From Ktedonobacteria bacterium brp13 (GTDB taxonomy: Bacteria; Chloroflexota; Ktedonobacteria; Ktedonobacterales; Ktedonobacteraceae), in the NCBI GenBank assembly GCA_015099395.1, contig AP024096.1, positions 2,170,001 through 2,234,000 of the forward strand: 64,000 nt of DNA, given 5' to 3'. How positions within the stretch are numbered: position 1 is the stretch's first letter; each line of letters starts with the position of its first letter. The notes beneath the pieces were generated by a model. It was not told the DNA's origin and searched no databases. It saw only the letters and a program-made list of their open reading frames with translations. A program made the translations under genes and the position numbers. Below, piece after piece: positions 37,344 through 47,268 of this stretch.

Positions 37344-37347
37344 ACAA

Positions 37348-38124
37348 TTATCTTTGTTGCAATTGTTGAAATAGACCAAGATCTTGCTGACAGATTTCAC
37401 AATTACAATTATTCTCATCGATAGGCTGGCGTCCACCAATTGGCGCAAGAATATAGTCAATGATCGATGACCAGGCTGCGAATTTCTCGTCTATTGGGCT
37501 GGTTATGAGCAACTTTTCTACGAGTGTAGCTAGCGGTCTGTCCCAACTACGTAAATCTGGCAGCATACGTTTGCTGCTGACCCACCATCGTTGCTGGATG
37601 CGGTAATGTTGTTTCAGTAGTTCCGCCAGCCTCATATGCATACCCAGAAGCGCCGTAGCCGGGTCTACCTTGAGATTTCTGGCAACTTTATCGTTTTCAT
37701 GATAAATCATAAATTGGATGAACTGATAATCATGGGGAGTTATAGCATATGGTCGAGCTCGTCGAGCTTGTTCCTGTAAAGAAGCCAGTTGCCCGGTTTT
37801 ATCAAAAACTAGTATTGACTCGGCCAGAATAGGAATGCGTTCTCGTTGTTTAATAGTTTTTTCGGTCATTTCAGCGACTTGCTTAAACGAGCGAAAACTG
37901 AGATCAAGTTTGATACTGTTAATTATAGGATGATTGATATTGTGGCAAGAATTGTCATCTTCCACAAGGACAATGACATCGAGATCGCTGTTAGTTGTAG
38001 TCTCTTTGCGTGCCACTGAGCCAAAGATCAGAGCCGCTTGATAACGTTCATAGTCGGCCAGTTGCTCTACACAACGGCAAGCTGGCAGAAAGCGTTCAGG
38101 AATATTTGACAGTTTTGTTGACAT
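37348..38124 (-). CDS. MNT-type nucleotidyltransferase domain protein
   Basis: 258 aa from the ATG at 38124 (aaaggagc upstream). The polymerase-beta-like signature GS-V-A-R-K...D-L-D (G35-S36, D47, D49) with a likely third Asp in KLDLSF is intact; the C-terminal half is helical and HEPN-like in character (MIYHENDKVARNLKVDP), and ends with a C-N-C-E-I-C motif that may bind metal. Family members transfer AMP or other nucleotides to antibiotics, toxins or proteins. No HEPN or toxin partner is adjacent. Convergent with the yjjX remnant, five bases apart. Confidence 0.8.
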   Translation of the reverse strand: MSTKLSNIPERFLPACRCVEQLADYERYQAALIFGSVARKETTTNSDLDVIVLVEDDNSCHNINHPIINSIKLDLSFRSFKQVAEMTEKTIKQRERIPILAESILVFDKTGQLASLQEQARRARPYAITPHDYQFIQFMIYHENDKVARNLKVDPATALLGMHMRLAELLKQHYRIQQRWWVSSKRMLPDLRSWDRPLATLVEKLLITSPIDEKFAAWSSIIDYILAPIGGRQPIDENNCNCEICQQDLGLFQQLQQR

Positions 38125-38460
38125 ATGCGCTCCTTTTTGATGAGGTTTAACCACGAGTACTTCTAAGGTGGATTTGTGGCCTGTTTCTTTCATACGCTAT
38201 CAAACAGGTCTTTTCGCTGCTGGCTAATGCGCACCACCTCTCCATGTTTCTCTCGGCTCCTGCTCGTTTTACCGCCCACATCAGATCAACGGTTCGCCCA
38301 CCGATTTTCAACATTTACAACTAACAAAGTAGCATTATCTTCATAGATGAATAATAATTTATTTTTAGCATATAACACCTATCATAAATACAGAAATGTT
38401 CTTCTAGAAATATTACCCATTTAAAATATTTCTACTTATTTATTCTGGAAACCGAGTTTT
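38125..38460. other. AT-rich intergenic region upstream of multicopper oxidase gene
   Basis: Divergent promoter region; strongly AT-rich from about 38320. No gene seen. The segment 38461-38518 (gatctta...gctttaagtttagtagta) looks like a decayed form of the leader repeat. Confidence 0.4.
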
Positions 38461-38534
38461 GATCTTAGATTAAAGCCCCTTCAAACTGATTTCCGAATAA
38501 GCTTTAAGTTTAGTAGTAATGGGAGGTTATCATC

Positions 38535-40787
38535 ATGACGACAAGAAGGCGCTTCCTCAGGATGGGTGCTGCCATAGGCGCAAGTACACTCTTTCTTACG
38601 GGAGAGTCATTACAAGATATTCCGCGTGCCATTGCTTCAGTCCAGGTTCCGCAGACCCCTCTACCTGGCTCAAACATATCAAAGTATGTGGACCCTCTAC
38701 CAACGTTTGTTGGGCAAAGAGTGTCTAGCTCCTCCTTGATAGTGAGGATACAAGAGTTCCAACAGAAGATCTTACCAGAGAATATCTACGCAGGACTAAC
38801 ATCTCCATTCCAGGCAGGTACATATCTGTGGGGATACAAGGTCGATAACAGGCCTGTTTCCTACCCTGGTTTCACGATTGAGGCACGTCGTCACTGCCCC
38901 ACCACGGTTGCCTATGTTAACATGCTGCCATTTCCGGCTAACTCTCGGCTCGAACCGCTTCTCACCATTGACCAGACGATCCATTGGGCAGATCCATTGA
39001 AGCAGATGGGCTCGTTTGAACCTTACAAAGGCCCGATACCAACGGTTATCCATTTGCACGGAGGTGAAGTTCCTTCAGCATTTGATGGTGGGCCCAATCA
39101 ATGGTTCACACGGAATGGTATTCATGGCAAAGGGTATGCTACGTTCAAGCCTACTTCCGCTAATAGTGCGATCTACCGGTATCCCAATTCCCAAGAAGCT
39201 ACAACGATGCTATTCCATGATCATACACTAGGAGCAACACGCATTAACGTCTTTTCAGGCCTGATTGGCGGTTATTTCATACGTGATCAGTACGACACCG
39301 GGTTACCGGATAATCCATTAAGGCTGCCGAGTGGTCAGCAAGAGATTGAACTAGTTCTCCAGGATAGGCAGTTTGACACAACTGGGCAGTTGCTATTTCC
39401 AGATGGCACGCCCCCAAATAATCCGACCGGCCTCAATGGCCCTCCGCCAAACCCCAAGGTGCACCCGTACTGGATTCCAGAGTTTTTTGGTGATGTCGTC
39501 GTAGTAAATGGGAAAAGCTGGCCTTTTCTCGATGTGGAGCCGCGACGTTACCGCTTCCATCTCCTTGATGGAGCAAATGCACGTTTCTTCAGAATACGCC
39601 TGGTTGATACTGCAAGTGGGGCAAGAGGTCCGGCTTTTTGGCAGATCGGTACCGATGGGGGTCTGCTTGACTACCCGGTTCAACTTAATGATCCAAACGA
39701 CCCCTCGTCCTTACAGCTTCTCATGGCTCCGGGCGAGCGTACCAATATTATCATTGATTTTGCCAACCTTGCGGGTCGCAGCTTTACGCTTGTAAACGAT
39801 GCTCCTGCTCCCTATCCAGGTGGCTCATCGCCAGATCCCAACACTAACGGTCAGATTATGCAGTTCCGAGTGAATCTGCCATTGTCTAGCCCGGACACGA
39901 CTTACAACCCAGCAAATGGTGGATCCCTACGGGGAGGGCCGCACCAGGAACCACCCATTGTGCGATTAGCCAACCCACAGACAGGTATGTTAGCAGCCGG
40001 AGTGCAGCCATCAGTCAAACGGCAGCTGGTGCTCATCCAGGCTGACAATCCAGCAGGTGGCCCTATTGAGGTCCTGTTGAATAACACTAAATGGGATGGA
40101 ATACGTGATGGCACCACTATGCCAGTTCCCGGTTCGCGGCCTGGCACAATGGGGCAAGGAGATTTCTTGACCGAACTGCCAGAGGTTGGTGCAACGGAGG
40201 AGTGGGAAATTATTAACACGACGCCAGATGCTCACCCGATACACATCCACTTGATCCAATTCCAGCTCCTCAATCGTCAGAATTTTGATGATGTGAATTA
40301 TCGAAAGAAATATGACTCGCTATTCCCAGGTGGTCGATACGCCGGACTCACGCCGAATGGCACGTGGGGAAAAGTATTGTATCAACCAGGCGTCTATATC
40401 CCCGGTTTTGGACCGCCTTTGCGATACAATGTGCCTAATGCAGCCGGTGCAGTTGGCGGAAACCCAGATGTTGACCCCTATCTTCAGGGAGGGATAATGC
40501 CACCAGATGCAAATGAAGCAGGTTGGAAAGATACCATTAAAATGTATCCATTTCAGGTCACGCGTATCGTTGCGAGATGGGCACCTCAGGGCGTGCCAGT
40601 CAATGCGGTGAAGCCGGGGCAGAACCTGTACCCGTTCGATCCGACTGTTGGCCCTGGTTATGTCTGGCATTGTCATATCGTCGACCACGAGGATAATGAG
40701 ATGATGCGACCATATTCACCTGTTAGTAAATGCCATGAAGAGGAGAAGCAGCAAAAGGAGCAGTATACGCAGGAGACGCAAGCATAG
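38535..40787 (+). CDS. Tat-exported multicopper oxidase (CotA/bilirubin oxidase-like)
   Basis: 750 aa. A twin-arginine signal (TTRRRFLRMGAAIGASTLFL) is followed by three cupredoxin domains. Copper motifs: HLHGGEVPSAFDGG, LFHDHTLGATR, HPIHIHLIQFQ and VWHCHIVDHEDNEMM with the type-1 Cys-His and axial Met. CotA-type enzymes oxidise phenolics, bilirubin or metal ions with reduction of O2 to water, on the spore coat or outside the cell. At 750 aa it is longer than CotA (~510), with extended loops. A ggaggt site precedes the start. Apparently monocistronic. Confidence 0.93.
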   Translation: MTTRRRFLRMGAAIGASTLFLTGESLQDIPRAIASVQVPQTPLPGSNISKYVDPLPTFVGQRVSSSSLIVRIQEFQQKILPENIYAGLTSPFQAGTYLWGYKVDNRPVSYPGFTIEARRHCPTTVAYVNMLPFPANSRLEPLLTIDQTIHWADPLKQMGSFEPYKGPIPTVIHLHGGEVPSAFDGGPNQWFTRNGIHGKGYATFKPTSANSAIYRYPNSQEATTMLFHDHTLGATRINVFSGLIGGYFIRDQYDTGLPDNPLRLPSGQQEIELVLQDRQFDTTGQLLFPDGTPPNNPTGLNGPPPNPKVHPYWIPEFFGDVVVVNGKSWPFLDVEPRRYRFHLLDGANARFFRIRLVDTASGARGPAFWQIGTDGGLLDYPVQLNDPNDPSSLQLLMAPGERTNIIIDFANLAGRSFTLVNDAPAPYPGGSSPDPNTNGQIMQFRVNLPLSSPDTTYNPANGGSLRGGPHQEPPIVRLANPQTGMLAAGVQPSVKRQLVLIQADNPAGGPIEVLLNNTKWDGIRDGTTMPVPGSRPGTMGQGDFLTELPEVGATEEWEIINTTPDAHPIHIHLIQFQLLNRQNFDDVNYRKKYDSLFPGGRYAGLTPNGTWGKVLYQPGVYIPGFGPPLRYNVPNAAGAVGGNPDVDPYLQGGIMPPDANEAGWKDTIKMYPFQVTRIVARWAPQGVPVNAVKPGQNLYPFDPTVGPGYVWHCHIVDHEDNEMMRPYSPVSKCHEEEKQQKEQYTQETQA

Positions 40788-40856
40788 TTCGTAGTAGCCC
40801 TGGCTGAATTAACCAGCCAGTGTAAATGCGATCATTAGATAGTGGCATTTTTGTAC

Positions 40857-40975
40857 AATTATCTGACGTAATGGCGGTATAGCTTTTCTCTTTCAGCCAT
40901 GACGTGAAGAGCTTCGCAGGCCGTTTCAAAGACTTTTACCAGAGGAAAGCAAACCGGGATGTACGTCAGATAATT
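40857..40975. mobile_element. 119-bp MITE-like inverted-repeat element
   Basis: aattatctgacgta (40857-40870) and tacgtcagataatt (40962-40975) are a perfect 14-bp inverted repeat bounding a non-coding interval. It lies between the multicopper oxidase and the truncated S51 peptidase. No flanking duplication was identified. Confidence 0.5.
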
Positions 40976-41006
40976 CTCAAAAAAGTACCTCATTGAGCGA
41001 GACAAT

Positions 41007-41303
41007 TTACAACTGGTGCAACAGGTAGAAAGGATTGCCTCCACCGAAATAGAGTACATCATAGCCATGCAACAGGGTCACATCTTCAGCCTCGACATCG
41101 ATGCTATCGATTGCCTGGAAGCCCATCTGCCGCAGGCGCTCTCCAACCGCAAGCATAGAGGGGTGCCGCCCTTTCATCTCCCGGGAGGCTGTGGGGATAA
41201 GCGCCACCTTCAGATCGCGCGGGGAAGCAGGGAGGAGGCTCAAAAAAGCTTCCTCGATAGCCACATTAGCAAAACCTTTTGAAGTGAGTAAGAGACGTTG
41301 CAT
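41007..41303 (-). pseudogene. Truncated peptidase S51 (dipeptidase E/cyanophycinase-like), N-terminal fragment
   Basis: 98 aa of an S51 fold: MQRLLLTSKGFAN, VALIPTASREMKG, and YFGGGNPFYLLHQL, after which a stop occurs. Full S51 enzymes are ~210-240 aa and carry the nucleophile Ser in a GxSAG motif that is absent here. An inverted-repeat element starts 32 bases beyond the stop, so a deletion associated with it may have removed the rest. Not functional as a peptidase. Confidence 0.75.
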
Positions 41304-41360
41304 AGAGAATCTGTGTTTTCCTTTTATCTGATCAAACTACAATAGCCACAAAAATGGTAC

Positions 41361-42641
41361 CTACGAGATAGAGTTTGGATGGGCAAGAATTGTCTGTACC
41401 ACTGTAGCATCTGCGGCAGAGGCTCGTGGTAAGTCTGGCAGTAGCTGGTGTGCCGCATCGTTCACTGCTAGCAGGACATCAAAGCGCCAGAGGACGTAGG
41501 CTTTGCCTGCCTGTGCGTTCGCGCCTGTAGCCGTCGGTTGCGTGAGAGAGATTGTTGCAACACAACCCATTGCACGTTGTTTTGTTGAAGTAAACATCCA
41601 ATCATTGGCCTGTGGAGCATCTGGATGCTTCGGGGCACTTTGTATTGTGCTGATAACTTTACCTACGGCCAGCGCACAACTCGGATCACTCAACGAACTT
41701 GCCTGCGGATCATAGCGCTGCAGTATCCATTGACCGTGCGCACGCCGTAACAATAACAATGTGTATTGTTGATCACCGGCCTGCTCACTGACACGATTAG
41801 CATACGTCCAGACCGGCCGTGTGATAACGGCGACCTCCCAGTTGCTCTGCCCTTCTGCCACCCCATCGTACGCAATCGGCAACGTACAGAAAAGTCGACA
41901 ATCTTCACCATCTTCCAACAGTTGACAGTGGCTACCCAATGTCGGACCGCTACAGTTGGCAGCTTGCGAGGTATCGGTATCCAGTACAAAACGCAGGTGC
42001 GCTTGCATCGGCTTGCTGGCAACGTGCACAGGAGCATCTTCGTTTGTGCGATAGGCTTCCCCTGCCTGGACGGTCTCTGTGCCTTGCAGCGTATCTAAAT
42101 AGGCTTGCGTCGCCTGCTTGAGTACCTGCTGCTGTTGAGGAGCGAGCAATGCTAACGAAGGATGCACGGGAAACGCCAGAATCGCAATGGAAGAGGCATT
42201 GGCCTGGCTCACCTGCTGTTGAACCTGGCATGGCTTCTGAGCGCCGCTCTGTGTCTGGGGTGTCTGCTGTGTGGCCGAAGGAGTCGGCACAACAAATATA
42301 CAGGATAGGGTAGGGAATGGATCAGAGGTCAGTGTAAGGGTATGTGTACCAGGAGCAATCGTGATTGGATAATCGGAGTCAGAACGTGGCACATACTGCA
42401 ACGGCTCGCCATCCACAGCGAGTCTGCCCCAGGGCAATGTGTAACTAAAACGGAACGCCTCGCCTGCTGTCGTTCCAGAAGCCAGCGGCTGTCGCCAGAA
42501 AGCGCTCGGAGAGAGAAAACTATTGAAGATAATAACAATAACAATAACTATCAATGCCTTTATGAACAATCCACCCGGTATGATTGAATGTCGAGACGTT
42601 CTTTGTTTTGTATCTGTCATTGTTACAATAATCTCATCCAT
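41361..42641 (-). CDS. Membrane-anchored extracytoplasmic protein of unknown function
   Basis: 426 aa. A short basic N-terminus and one membrane segment (LFIKALIVIVIVIIFNSFL, about 26-44) anchor a large outer domain. Residues ~70-115 form a PEGA-like strand pattern (WGRLAVDGEPL...ITIAPGTHTLTL), then a Gln/Thr-rich linker and several Cys (C-S-G-P...C-Q-L-L...C-R-L-F-C) that may form disulfides. No catalytic motif recognised. Weak ribosome site; Met at codon 8 is an alternative start. Probably transcribed separately from ilvD, given the terminator between them. Confidence 0.7.
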   Translation of the reverse strand: MDEIIVTMTDTKQRTSRHSIIPGGLFIKALIVIVIVIIFNSFLSPSAFWRQPLASGTTAGEAFRFSYTLPWGRLAVDGEPLQYVPRSDSDYPITIAPGTHTLTLTSDPFPTLSCIFVVPTPSATQQTPQTQSGAQKPCQVQQQVSQANASSIAILAFPVHPSLALLAPQQQQVLKQATQAYLDTLQGTETVQAGEAYRTNEDAPVHVASKPMQAHLRFVLDTDTSQAANCSGPTLGSHCQLLEDGEDCRLFCTLPIAYDGVAEGQSNWEVAVITRPVWTYANRVSEQAGDQQYTLLLLRRAHGQWILQRYDPQASSLSDPSCALAVGKVISTIQSAPKHPDAPQANDWMFTSTKQRAMGCVATISLTQPTATGANAQAGKAYVLWRFDVLLAVNDAAHQLLPDLPRASAADATVVQTILAHPNSIS

Positions 42642-42756
42642 AGATACGCATAAACTTTATTTTTGTCGCCACCTCGATGCCACGCACACGGGATGAGCGG
42701 CGACATGCTCTAGAGATCTTCTTTTGTACTATAACAGTTGCATCTTCATGATGCAA

Positions 42757-42800
42757 ACAAAAAGAGAGGATGAGTCGCATAGAAAGCAGACTCATCCTCT
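42757..42800 (-). terminator. Intrinsic terminator of ilvD
   Basis: Perfect 12-bp stem agaggatgagtc / gactcatcctct (42765-42776 with 42789-42800) followed on the minus strand by ctttttgttt; 28 bases after the ilvD stop. Confidence 0.9.
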
Positions 42801-42827
42801 CCTGCCACATAGACAAAAATGCGGCTC

Positions 42828-44504
42828 TTACTCAGGAATCGCGAGCACAGCGCCAGTATTGGCTGAGGTTACCTGTGCGGCATAGCGGCGCAGCCATGAA
42901 CCCTTGAGGTTGCGCTTCACTGGTTGAGCATCACGCAGGCGCTCTTCCATCAATTCAGGGGAGAGAGCAACATCCAGGCGGCGCTCCACAAGATCAATGT
43001 GAATGATATCCCCTTCGACAAGTGCTGCAATCGGTCCCCCTGCGGCTGCCTCCGGCGAGACGTGTCCGATACAGGCTCCTCGTGTGCCACCAGAGAAGCG
43101 ACCGTCGGTAACCAATGCGACCGAATCGCCCAGGCCCATCCCCATGATATTGGAGGTTGGCGCGAGCATCTCTTGCATGCCAGGACCACCACGCGGCCCT
43201 TCATAACGGATAACAACCACGTCGCCAGATTTCACTTTCCCGTTAAGGATGCCAGCACACGCGTCCTCCTGTGAATTGAAGATGCGTGCAGGGCCTGTAT
43301 GCTTCATCATCGGCGCCGAGACAGCTCCGACTTTTACGACAGCGCCATCAGGAGCCAGATTCCCGAAGAGGATCGCTAATCCGCCGCGCTCACTATGCGG
43401 CTGCTCGATAGGATGAATGACCTCTGGATCGTTGACCTCTGCCTCGGCAATATTCTCGCCAAGGGTTTTCAGGGTGACGGTCGGTCGATCCAGAGTGAGA
43501 GCACCAGGCTTACGCGAGAGCTCTTTCAGGATCGCGCTAATGCCACCAGCACGGTCAACATCTTCCATGTGCCACTTGCCCGCAGGACTGACCTTACACA
43601 GATGTGGAATACGTGCTGCGACTTCATTGATACGCTCAAGCGAGTAGTCAATGCCAGCCTCACGAGCCAGCGCCAGGGTATGCAGGACAGTATTCGTCGA
43701 GCCACCCATCGCCATGTCCAGCGCGAAGGCATTGTCGATACTCTCAAGGTTAACCAGCTGCCGCGGCGTCACATTGGCTTCAACCAGTTTGAGGATCTGC
43801 TCGCCTGCTCGCCGTGCCAGATCCTTGCGCTCTTGCGAGACCGCTAACTTCGATCCATTGCCTGGCAACGCCAATCCCAGCGCCTCCATCAGACAGTTCA
43901 TCGAGTTGGCGGTAAACATGCCGGAGCAAGAGCCGCAGGAGGGACAGGCATTCTGTTCCAGCTCCAACAACTCACTGTCACCCATCTTGCCTGCCTGGTA
44001 CGCGCCAACACCCTCAAAAATACTGATCAGGTCGACGCTACGGCCATCGGGCAACTTACCCGCCTGCATCGGTCCACCACTCACAAATATTGTGGGAATA
44101 TCCAGGCGCATCGCAGCCATTAACATACCGGGGACAATCTTGTCGCAGTTAGGGATGCAGACCATACCGTCGAAGCGATGGGCCTCGATCATGGTTTCAA
44201 CACAATCGGCAATGAGCTCACGACTGGGCAACGAATATTTCATACCAATATGGCCCATCGCGATACCATCATCGACACCGATCGTGTTAAATTCAAACGG
44301 GACACCGCCCGCAGCGCGAATCGCCTCTTTCACCAGTTTCGCAAAAGCCTGGAGATGGACGTGGCCAGGAACGATATCTACATATGAATTACAGACTGCG
44401 ATAAATGGTTTCTTAAAATCGTCTTCACCTACAACACCGGTTGCTCGCAACAAACCACGGTGAGGAGCACGCTCAAAACCGAGCTTGATCTGATCTGAAC
44501 GCAT
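42828..44504 (-). CDS. ilvD: Dihydroxy-acid dehydratase
   Basis: 558 aa, ATG at 44504 with aaggagg upstream. IlvD/Edd motifs: CDKIVPGML and [20 protein letters not shown], supplying Fe-S ligands, and [11 protein letters not shown] near the C-terminus. It dehydrates 2,3-dihydroxy-isovalerate and -methylvalerate in valine, isoleucine and leucine synthesis. Length is normal. Monocistronic: own terminator downstream, probable promoter in the 55-bp repeat at 44537-44591. No other ilv gene is in the window. Confidence 0.96.
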   Translation of the reverse strand: MRSDQIKLGFERAPHRGLLRATGVVGEDDFKKPFIAVCNSYVDIVPGHVHLQAFAKLVKEAIRAAGGVPFEFNTIGVDDGIAMGHIGMKYSLPSRELIADCVETMIEAHRFDGMVCIPNCDKIVPGMLMAAMRLDIPTIFVSGGPMQAGKLPDGRSVDLISIFEGVGAYQAGKMGDSELLELEQNACPSCGSCSGMFTANSMNCLMEALGLALPGNGSKLAVSQERKDLARRAGEQILKLVEANVTPRQLVNLESIDNAFALDMAMGGSTNTVLHTLALAREAGIDYSLERINEVAARIPHLCKVSPAGKWHMEDVDRAGGISAILKELSRKPGALTLDRPTVTLKTLGENIAEAEVNDPEVIHPIEQPHSERGGLAILFGNLAPDGAVVKVGAVSAPMMKHTGPARIFNSQEDACAGILNGKVKSGDVVVIRYEGPRGGPGMQEMLAPTSNIMGMGLGDSVALVTDGRFSGGTRGACIGHVSPEAAAGGPIAALVEGDIIHIDLVERRLDVALSPELMEERLRDAQPVKRNLKGSWLRRYAAQVTSANTGAVLAIPE

Positions 44505-44536
44505 GCGTCGCGCCTCCTTCTGTAAGAACGGTACTT

Positions 44537-44591
44537 ATAGTTTCCCAGTATAACATATGCGTACGCACGAGCCTATATGTCCAAGTGGAGA
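44537..44591 (-). promoter_or_regulatory. 55-bp repeat copy 1 carrying extended -10, likely ilvD promoter
   Basis: Direct repeat of 48585-48639 (52 of 55 identical). On the minus strand it holds TGtTATACT (an extended -10; TATACT at 44547-44552), which would start RNA about 36 bases before the ilvD ATG. It also contains the palindrome tgcgtacgca, a possible operator, and ttggacatat upstream. No well-spaced -35. Confidence 0.5.
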
Positions 44592-44764
44592 CAGGGGCTG
44601 TTGCAAAATATCCATAAGATTCAGATTGAGCTCCAGGGTCACAATCTGTTCTTCGAAAATCCCCCTTTTTTAGACAAAAATCGATTTTCGGAATATATCT
44701 GCACACGGATGAGAGATGGCGAAGTTGCAGAGGCCACGATCCGCTTGAGGATACTGAAAGATGT

Positions 44765-44795
44765 GCACCTGTACAAAATAGGTGCTTTTTTTATT
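44765..44795 (+). terminator. Intrinsic terminator in intergenic region
   Basis: gcacct / aggtgc stem with a 9-base loop followed by seven T on the plus strand. No plus-strand gene precedes it with confidence; a short frame 44577-44810 overlaps it. It could end a small RNA starting near the 55-bp repeat. Confidence 0.5.
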
Positions 44796-44901
44796 TCCAC
44801 TATTCAGTAACATGATGAAAAAAACAAATTTTGCAAGCTTTAGTTGATGTGCTATTAACCTGCTTTGAGGCCAAAGAAGTCCACATTCTGCTGGTTAGTC
44901 C

Positions 44902-46140
44902 CAGGGCGATCGCATCTAAATAACCCCATCAACAAAAAGAAAAGGACGAGGAGGTGATAAAATAGGTCGAAAAAGCTGGAGACAAGATGATGGAAGAGAA
45001 CGACCGACGAGATCTGGAAAGCATGTTTGCGCAAGTGGAAGACCCTCGAATGGAGCGGACCAAGCTGCATCGCTTACGAGATATCATCATTCTGGCGATC
45101 TGTGGAACCATTTGCGGAGCAGAAGGATGGGTTGAGATCGAGGAATTTGGGAACGCCAAAAAGGCTTTTTTTACGGATTTGCTCGACTTGCCCAATGGAA
45201 TTCCGTCTCACGATACGTTCGGGCGGGTATTTGCCCTCATTGATCCGAAACAGTTTGAAGCGAGTTTCATCCAATGGGTGCAAGGGATCAGCCAAACAGT
45301 CCAAGGAGTGATCGCGATCGATGGCAAAACGCTGCGCCGCTCACACGATCAAGCAGCAGGCAAAAAAGCGCTGCATCTGGTCAGTGCCTGGGCAGTCGAA
45401 AATCGTTTGGTGTTGGCTCAGCTCGCGACGGAAGAGAAATCCAACGAGATTACCGCCATCCCGCTGCTTTTAGAGCAACTGGCACTCAAAGGCTGCATTG
45501 TGACCATTGATGCGATGGGGACACAAACGAAGATTGCCGCGCAGATTATCGAGCAAGGCGGCGACTATGCTCTGGCTCTCAAAGACAATCACGGGAACCT
45601 GTTTGACGAGGTGAAAGCAACGTTTGCGCTCGCAGAAAAAGACGGCTTTGTGAACTCGTACTGGGAGTCGGATCGACAGGTAGAGAAAGGTCACGGTCGA
45701 TTGGAAATTCGCGAACAGTGGACTCTGAATGATCCAGAAATCCTGGCGTATCTCGACCCAGAACACCAGTGGAAAGGCTTGCGAGGCATTGGGGTTGTGC
45801 GGGCGGAACGGCGCATGGAGCAGAAAACCACCAAAGAAACGCGCTACTTCTTGCTCAGTTTTTCGTCAGTCAAAACCTTTGCTACTGCGGTCAGAAGCCA
45901 CTGGGGCATTGAAAACAGCCTACATTGGGTCCTCGATATCGCCTTTCGGGAGGATGAATCGCGCGTCAGGCTCGGTCATGCCGACGAAAATCTCGCGGTG
46001 CTCCGCCATATCAGCTTGAATTTGTTGCGCCAGGAACACTCTTCCCGTGTTGGCATCCATGCCAAACGTCTCAAAGCCGGGTGGGACAACCAGTATCTTT
46101 TACGCGTTCTGGATGGGGTTAATTAGATGCGATTGCCCTG
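44902..46140 (+). mobile_element. ISAs1-family insertion sequence
   Basis: 1,239 bp with imperfect inverted repeats starting cagggc(g/a)atcgcatctaa and continuing with taaccccatc, flanked by a 10-bp direct duplication tggttagtcc (44892-44901 and 46141-46150). CAGGG ends and duplication size fit ISAs1. Intact transposase inside; recent insertion. Confidence 0.93.
44987..46126 (+). CDS. ISAs1-family transposase
   Basis: 379 aa, ATG at 44987 with ggag six bases upstream. N-terminal DUF4338-like part with [34 protein letters not shown] is diagnostic of ISAs1/H-repeat transposases. DDE residues: Asp in [12 protein letters not shown], Asp in VTIDAMGTQ, and Glu in [23 protein letters not shown]. 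Intact and full length, nearly filling the element. Confidence 0.94.
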   Translation: MMEENDRRDLESMFAQVEDPRMERTKLHRLRDIIILAICGTICGAEGWVEIEEFGNAKKAFFTDLLDLPNGIPSHDTFGRVFALIDPKQFEASFIQWVQGISQTVQGVIAIDGKTLRRSHDQAAGKKALHLVSAWAVENRLVLAQLATEEKSNEITAIPLLLEQLALKGCIVTIDAMGTQTKIAAQIIEQGGDYALALKDNHGNLFDEVKATFALAEKDGFVNSYWESDRQVEKGHGRLEIREQWTLNDPEILAYLDPEHQWKGLRGIGVVRAERRMEQKTTKETRYFLLSFSSVKTFATAVRSHWGIENSLHWVLDIAFREDESRVRLGHADENLAVLRHISLNLLRQEHSSRVGIHAKRLKAGWDNQYLLRVLDGVN

Positions 46141-46160
46141 TGGTTAGTCCCGAATGTCAG

Positions 46161-46868
46161 TTAGTGGCAAGATGGCTGTATCTCGTTCGCTGCGGGCTCG
46201 GACACAGAGATTGGGAAGACGATGGGCACGAGCCATTCCGTGAGGCGTAATTTTTTGAGCAAGGCGAAGCTAAATTCGAGGGCTGGCCCAACTCCAAAGG
46301 CGAAGATCAATGTACCAATACCGACTGTACCACCCAGCAGGAAGCCTATGATCAGGACGCTTATTTCAATGCCTGCTCGGACGATGGCGACACGTAGCTT
46401 CGTCAGTTCATGCAGGCGCAACATCAGGCCATCGCGTGGACCCGCTCCCAACCGTGGCGCGATATAGAGGGCGGTGCCCAGACCCACGATGATGACGCCC
46501 ACCACGTTGAGCAACAAACGCCATACCCAGAAGACCTGTCCGAGATACTGTAGCCAGCTAATGTGGAGCAGCATATCTTCAAATACGCCTATCAAAATCA
46601 TGTTGCTGATCGTGCCCACGCCAGGATAGACCTTCAGGATCAGGCTACCCAGGATCAGGATGGCTCCAACTACGATACCGGCAGTGCCAAATGAGAGTGG
46701 CGTGTGAAAACTGATGCCTTGATGCAAGACATCCCACGGCCCCAATCCAAAGTTTGAACGATAAAGACAGACAACTCCCACCGCATACAAAAATAAACCC
46801 GCCACCAGCACAATCAGCCGCATAAGATATTTCCAGGAAAAATACGTGCGCCAGGCAAAGCTATACAT
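46161..46868 (-). CDS. YczE/YitT-like integral membrane protein
   Basis: 235 aa from the ATG at 46868 (aaagga eight bases upstream). Five to six hydrophobic segments with family-typical SNFGLGPWDVLHQGIS and the internal counterpart PRLGAGPRDGLMLRLHELT, as in the YczE/YyaS/YitT group (COG2364). Some relatives affect surfactin production; transport role is unproven. The stop lies 11 bases from the ISAs1 target duplication, so its 3' flank has been altered but the coding part appears complete. Confidence 0.82.
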   Translation of the reverse strand: MYSFAWRTYFSWKYLMRLIVLVAGLFLYAVGVVCLYRSNFGLGPWDVLHQGISFHTPLSFGTAGIVVGAILILGSLILKVYPGVGTISNMILIGVFEDMLLHISWLQYLGQVFWVWRLLLNVVGVIIVGLGTALYIAPRLGAGPRDGLMLRLHELTKLRVAIVRAGIEISVLIIGFLLGGTVGIGTLIFAFGVGPALEFSFALLKKLRLTEWLVPIVFPISVSEPAANEIQPSCH

Positions 46869-47268
46869 AGATGACATCCTTTGATACGTCTTACCGAAAT
46901 TAGGACAAATAATGAATATTCCTCTTGCAATTATATAGGATGTCAATGGTAAAAACAACAGCCAAGAGTGTGTTCATACGACAGCTAAGTGACACGGGAG
47001 CGAGAAGTCCCATCCCGTTTGAGGGGATGGGATGAAAGCGACCCGCGCTCGCTTTGCTCTTTCCCCTGGCATGCTGTCAGGTATCGCGTCATGGTCTCTG
47101 CTGAAACACTTCTAGCCGTGCCGACAGACGAGGAACGTGCCCATACGCGATCCTCTCCACACCCTTTTTGTGATGAGAAAACTTCTCGCGGAAAAACCGA
47201 GAGGCATACGCGTCTAGAGTTGGTATACCTCTTTTTACTACCTTTACATGTATGATATACTCTATCAC
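46869..47268. other. Intergenic region with tnpB right-end-like hairpin (47001-47040)
   Basis: Contains gcgagaagtcccatcccgtt followed by tgaggggatgggatgaaagc; the 9-bp stem tcccatccc / gggatggga is at 47008-47016 and 47024-47032. The GAGAAG plus GC-rich stem resembles tnpB right ends (omegaRNA 3' ends), so this may be a relic or the left part of the following tnpB element. A -10-like tatgatatact precedes the tnpB start. Confidence 0.4.

Noticed and set aside
32724..38124. A multi-gene anti-phage defence island around the NB-ARC protein and nucleotidyltransferase
   Set aside because: The two genes are separated by yjjX and an MFS transporter, lie on opposite strands, and no effector, HEPN toxin or restriction gene is present.
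44577..44810. 77-aa frame between ilvD and ISAs1
   Set aside because: Overlaps the 55-bp repeat and runs through an intrinsic terminator; no ribosome site. A small RNA is more plausible than a protein.
46989..47255. 88-aa plus-strand frame before the second tnpB as a TnpA
   Set aside because: No HUH motif or catalytic Tyr; the frame covers the right-end-like hairpin instead.
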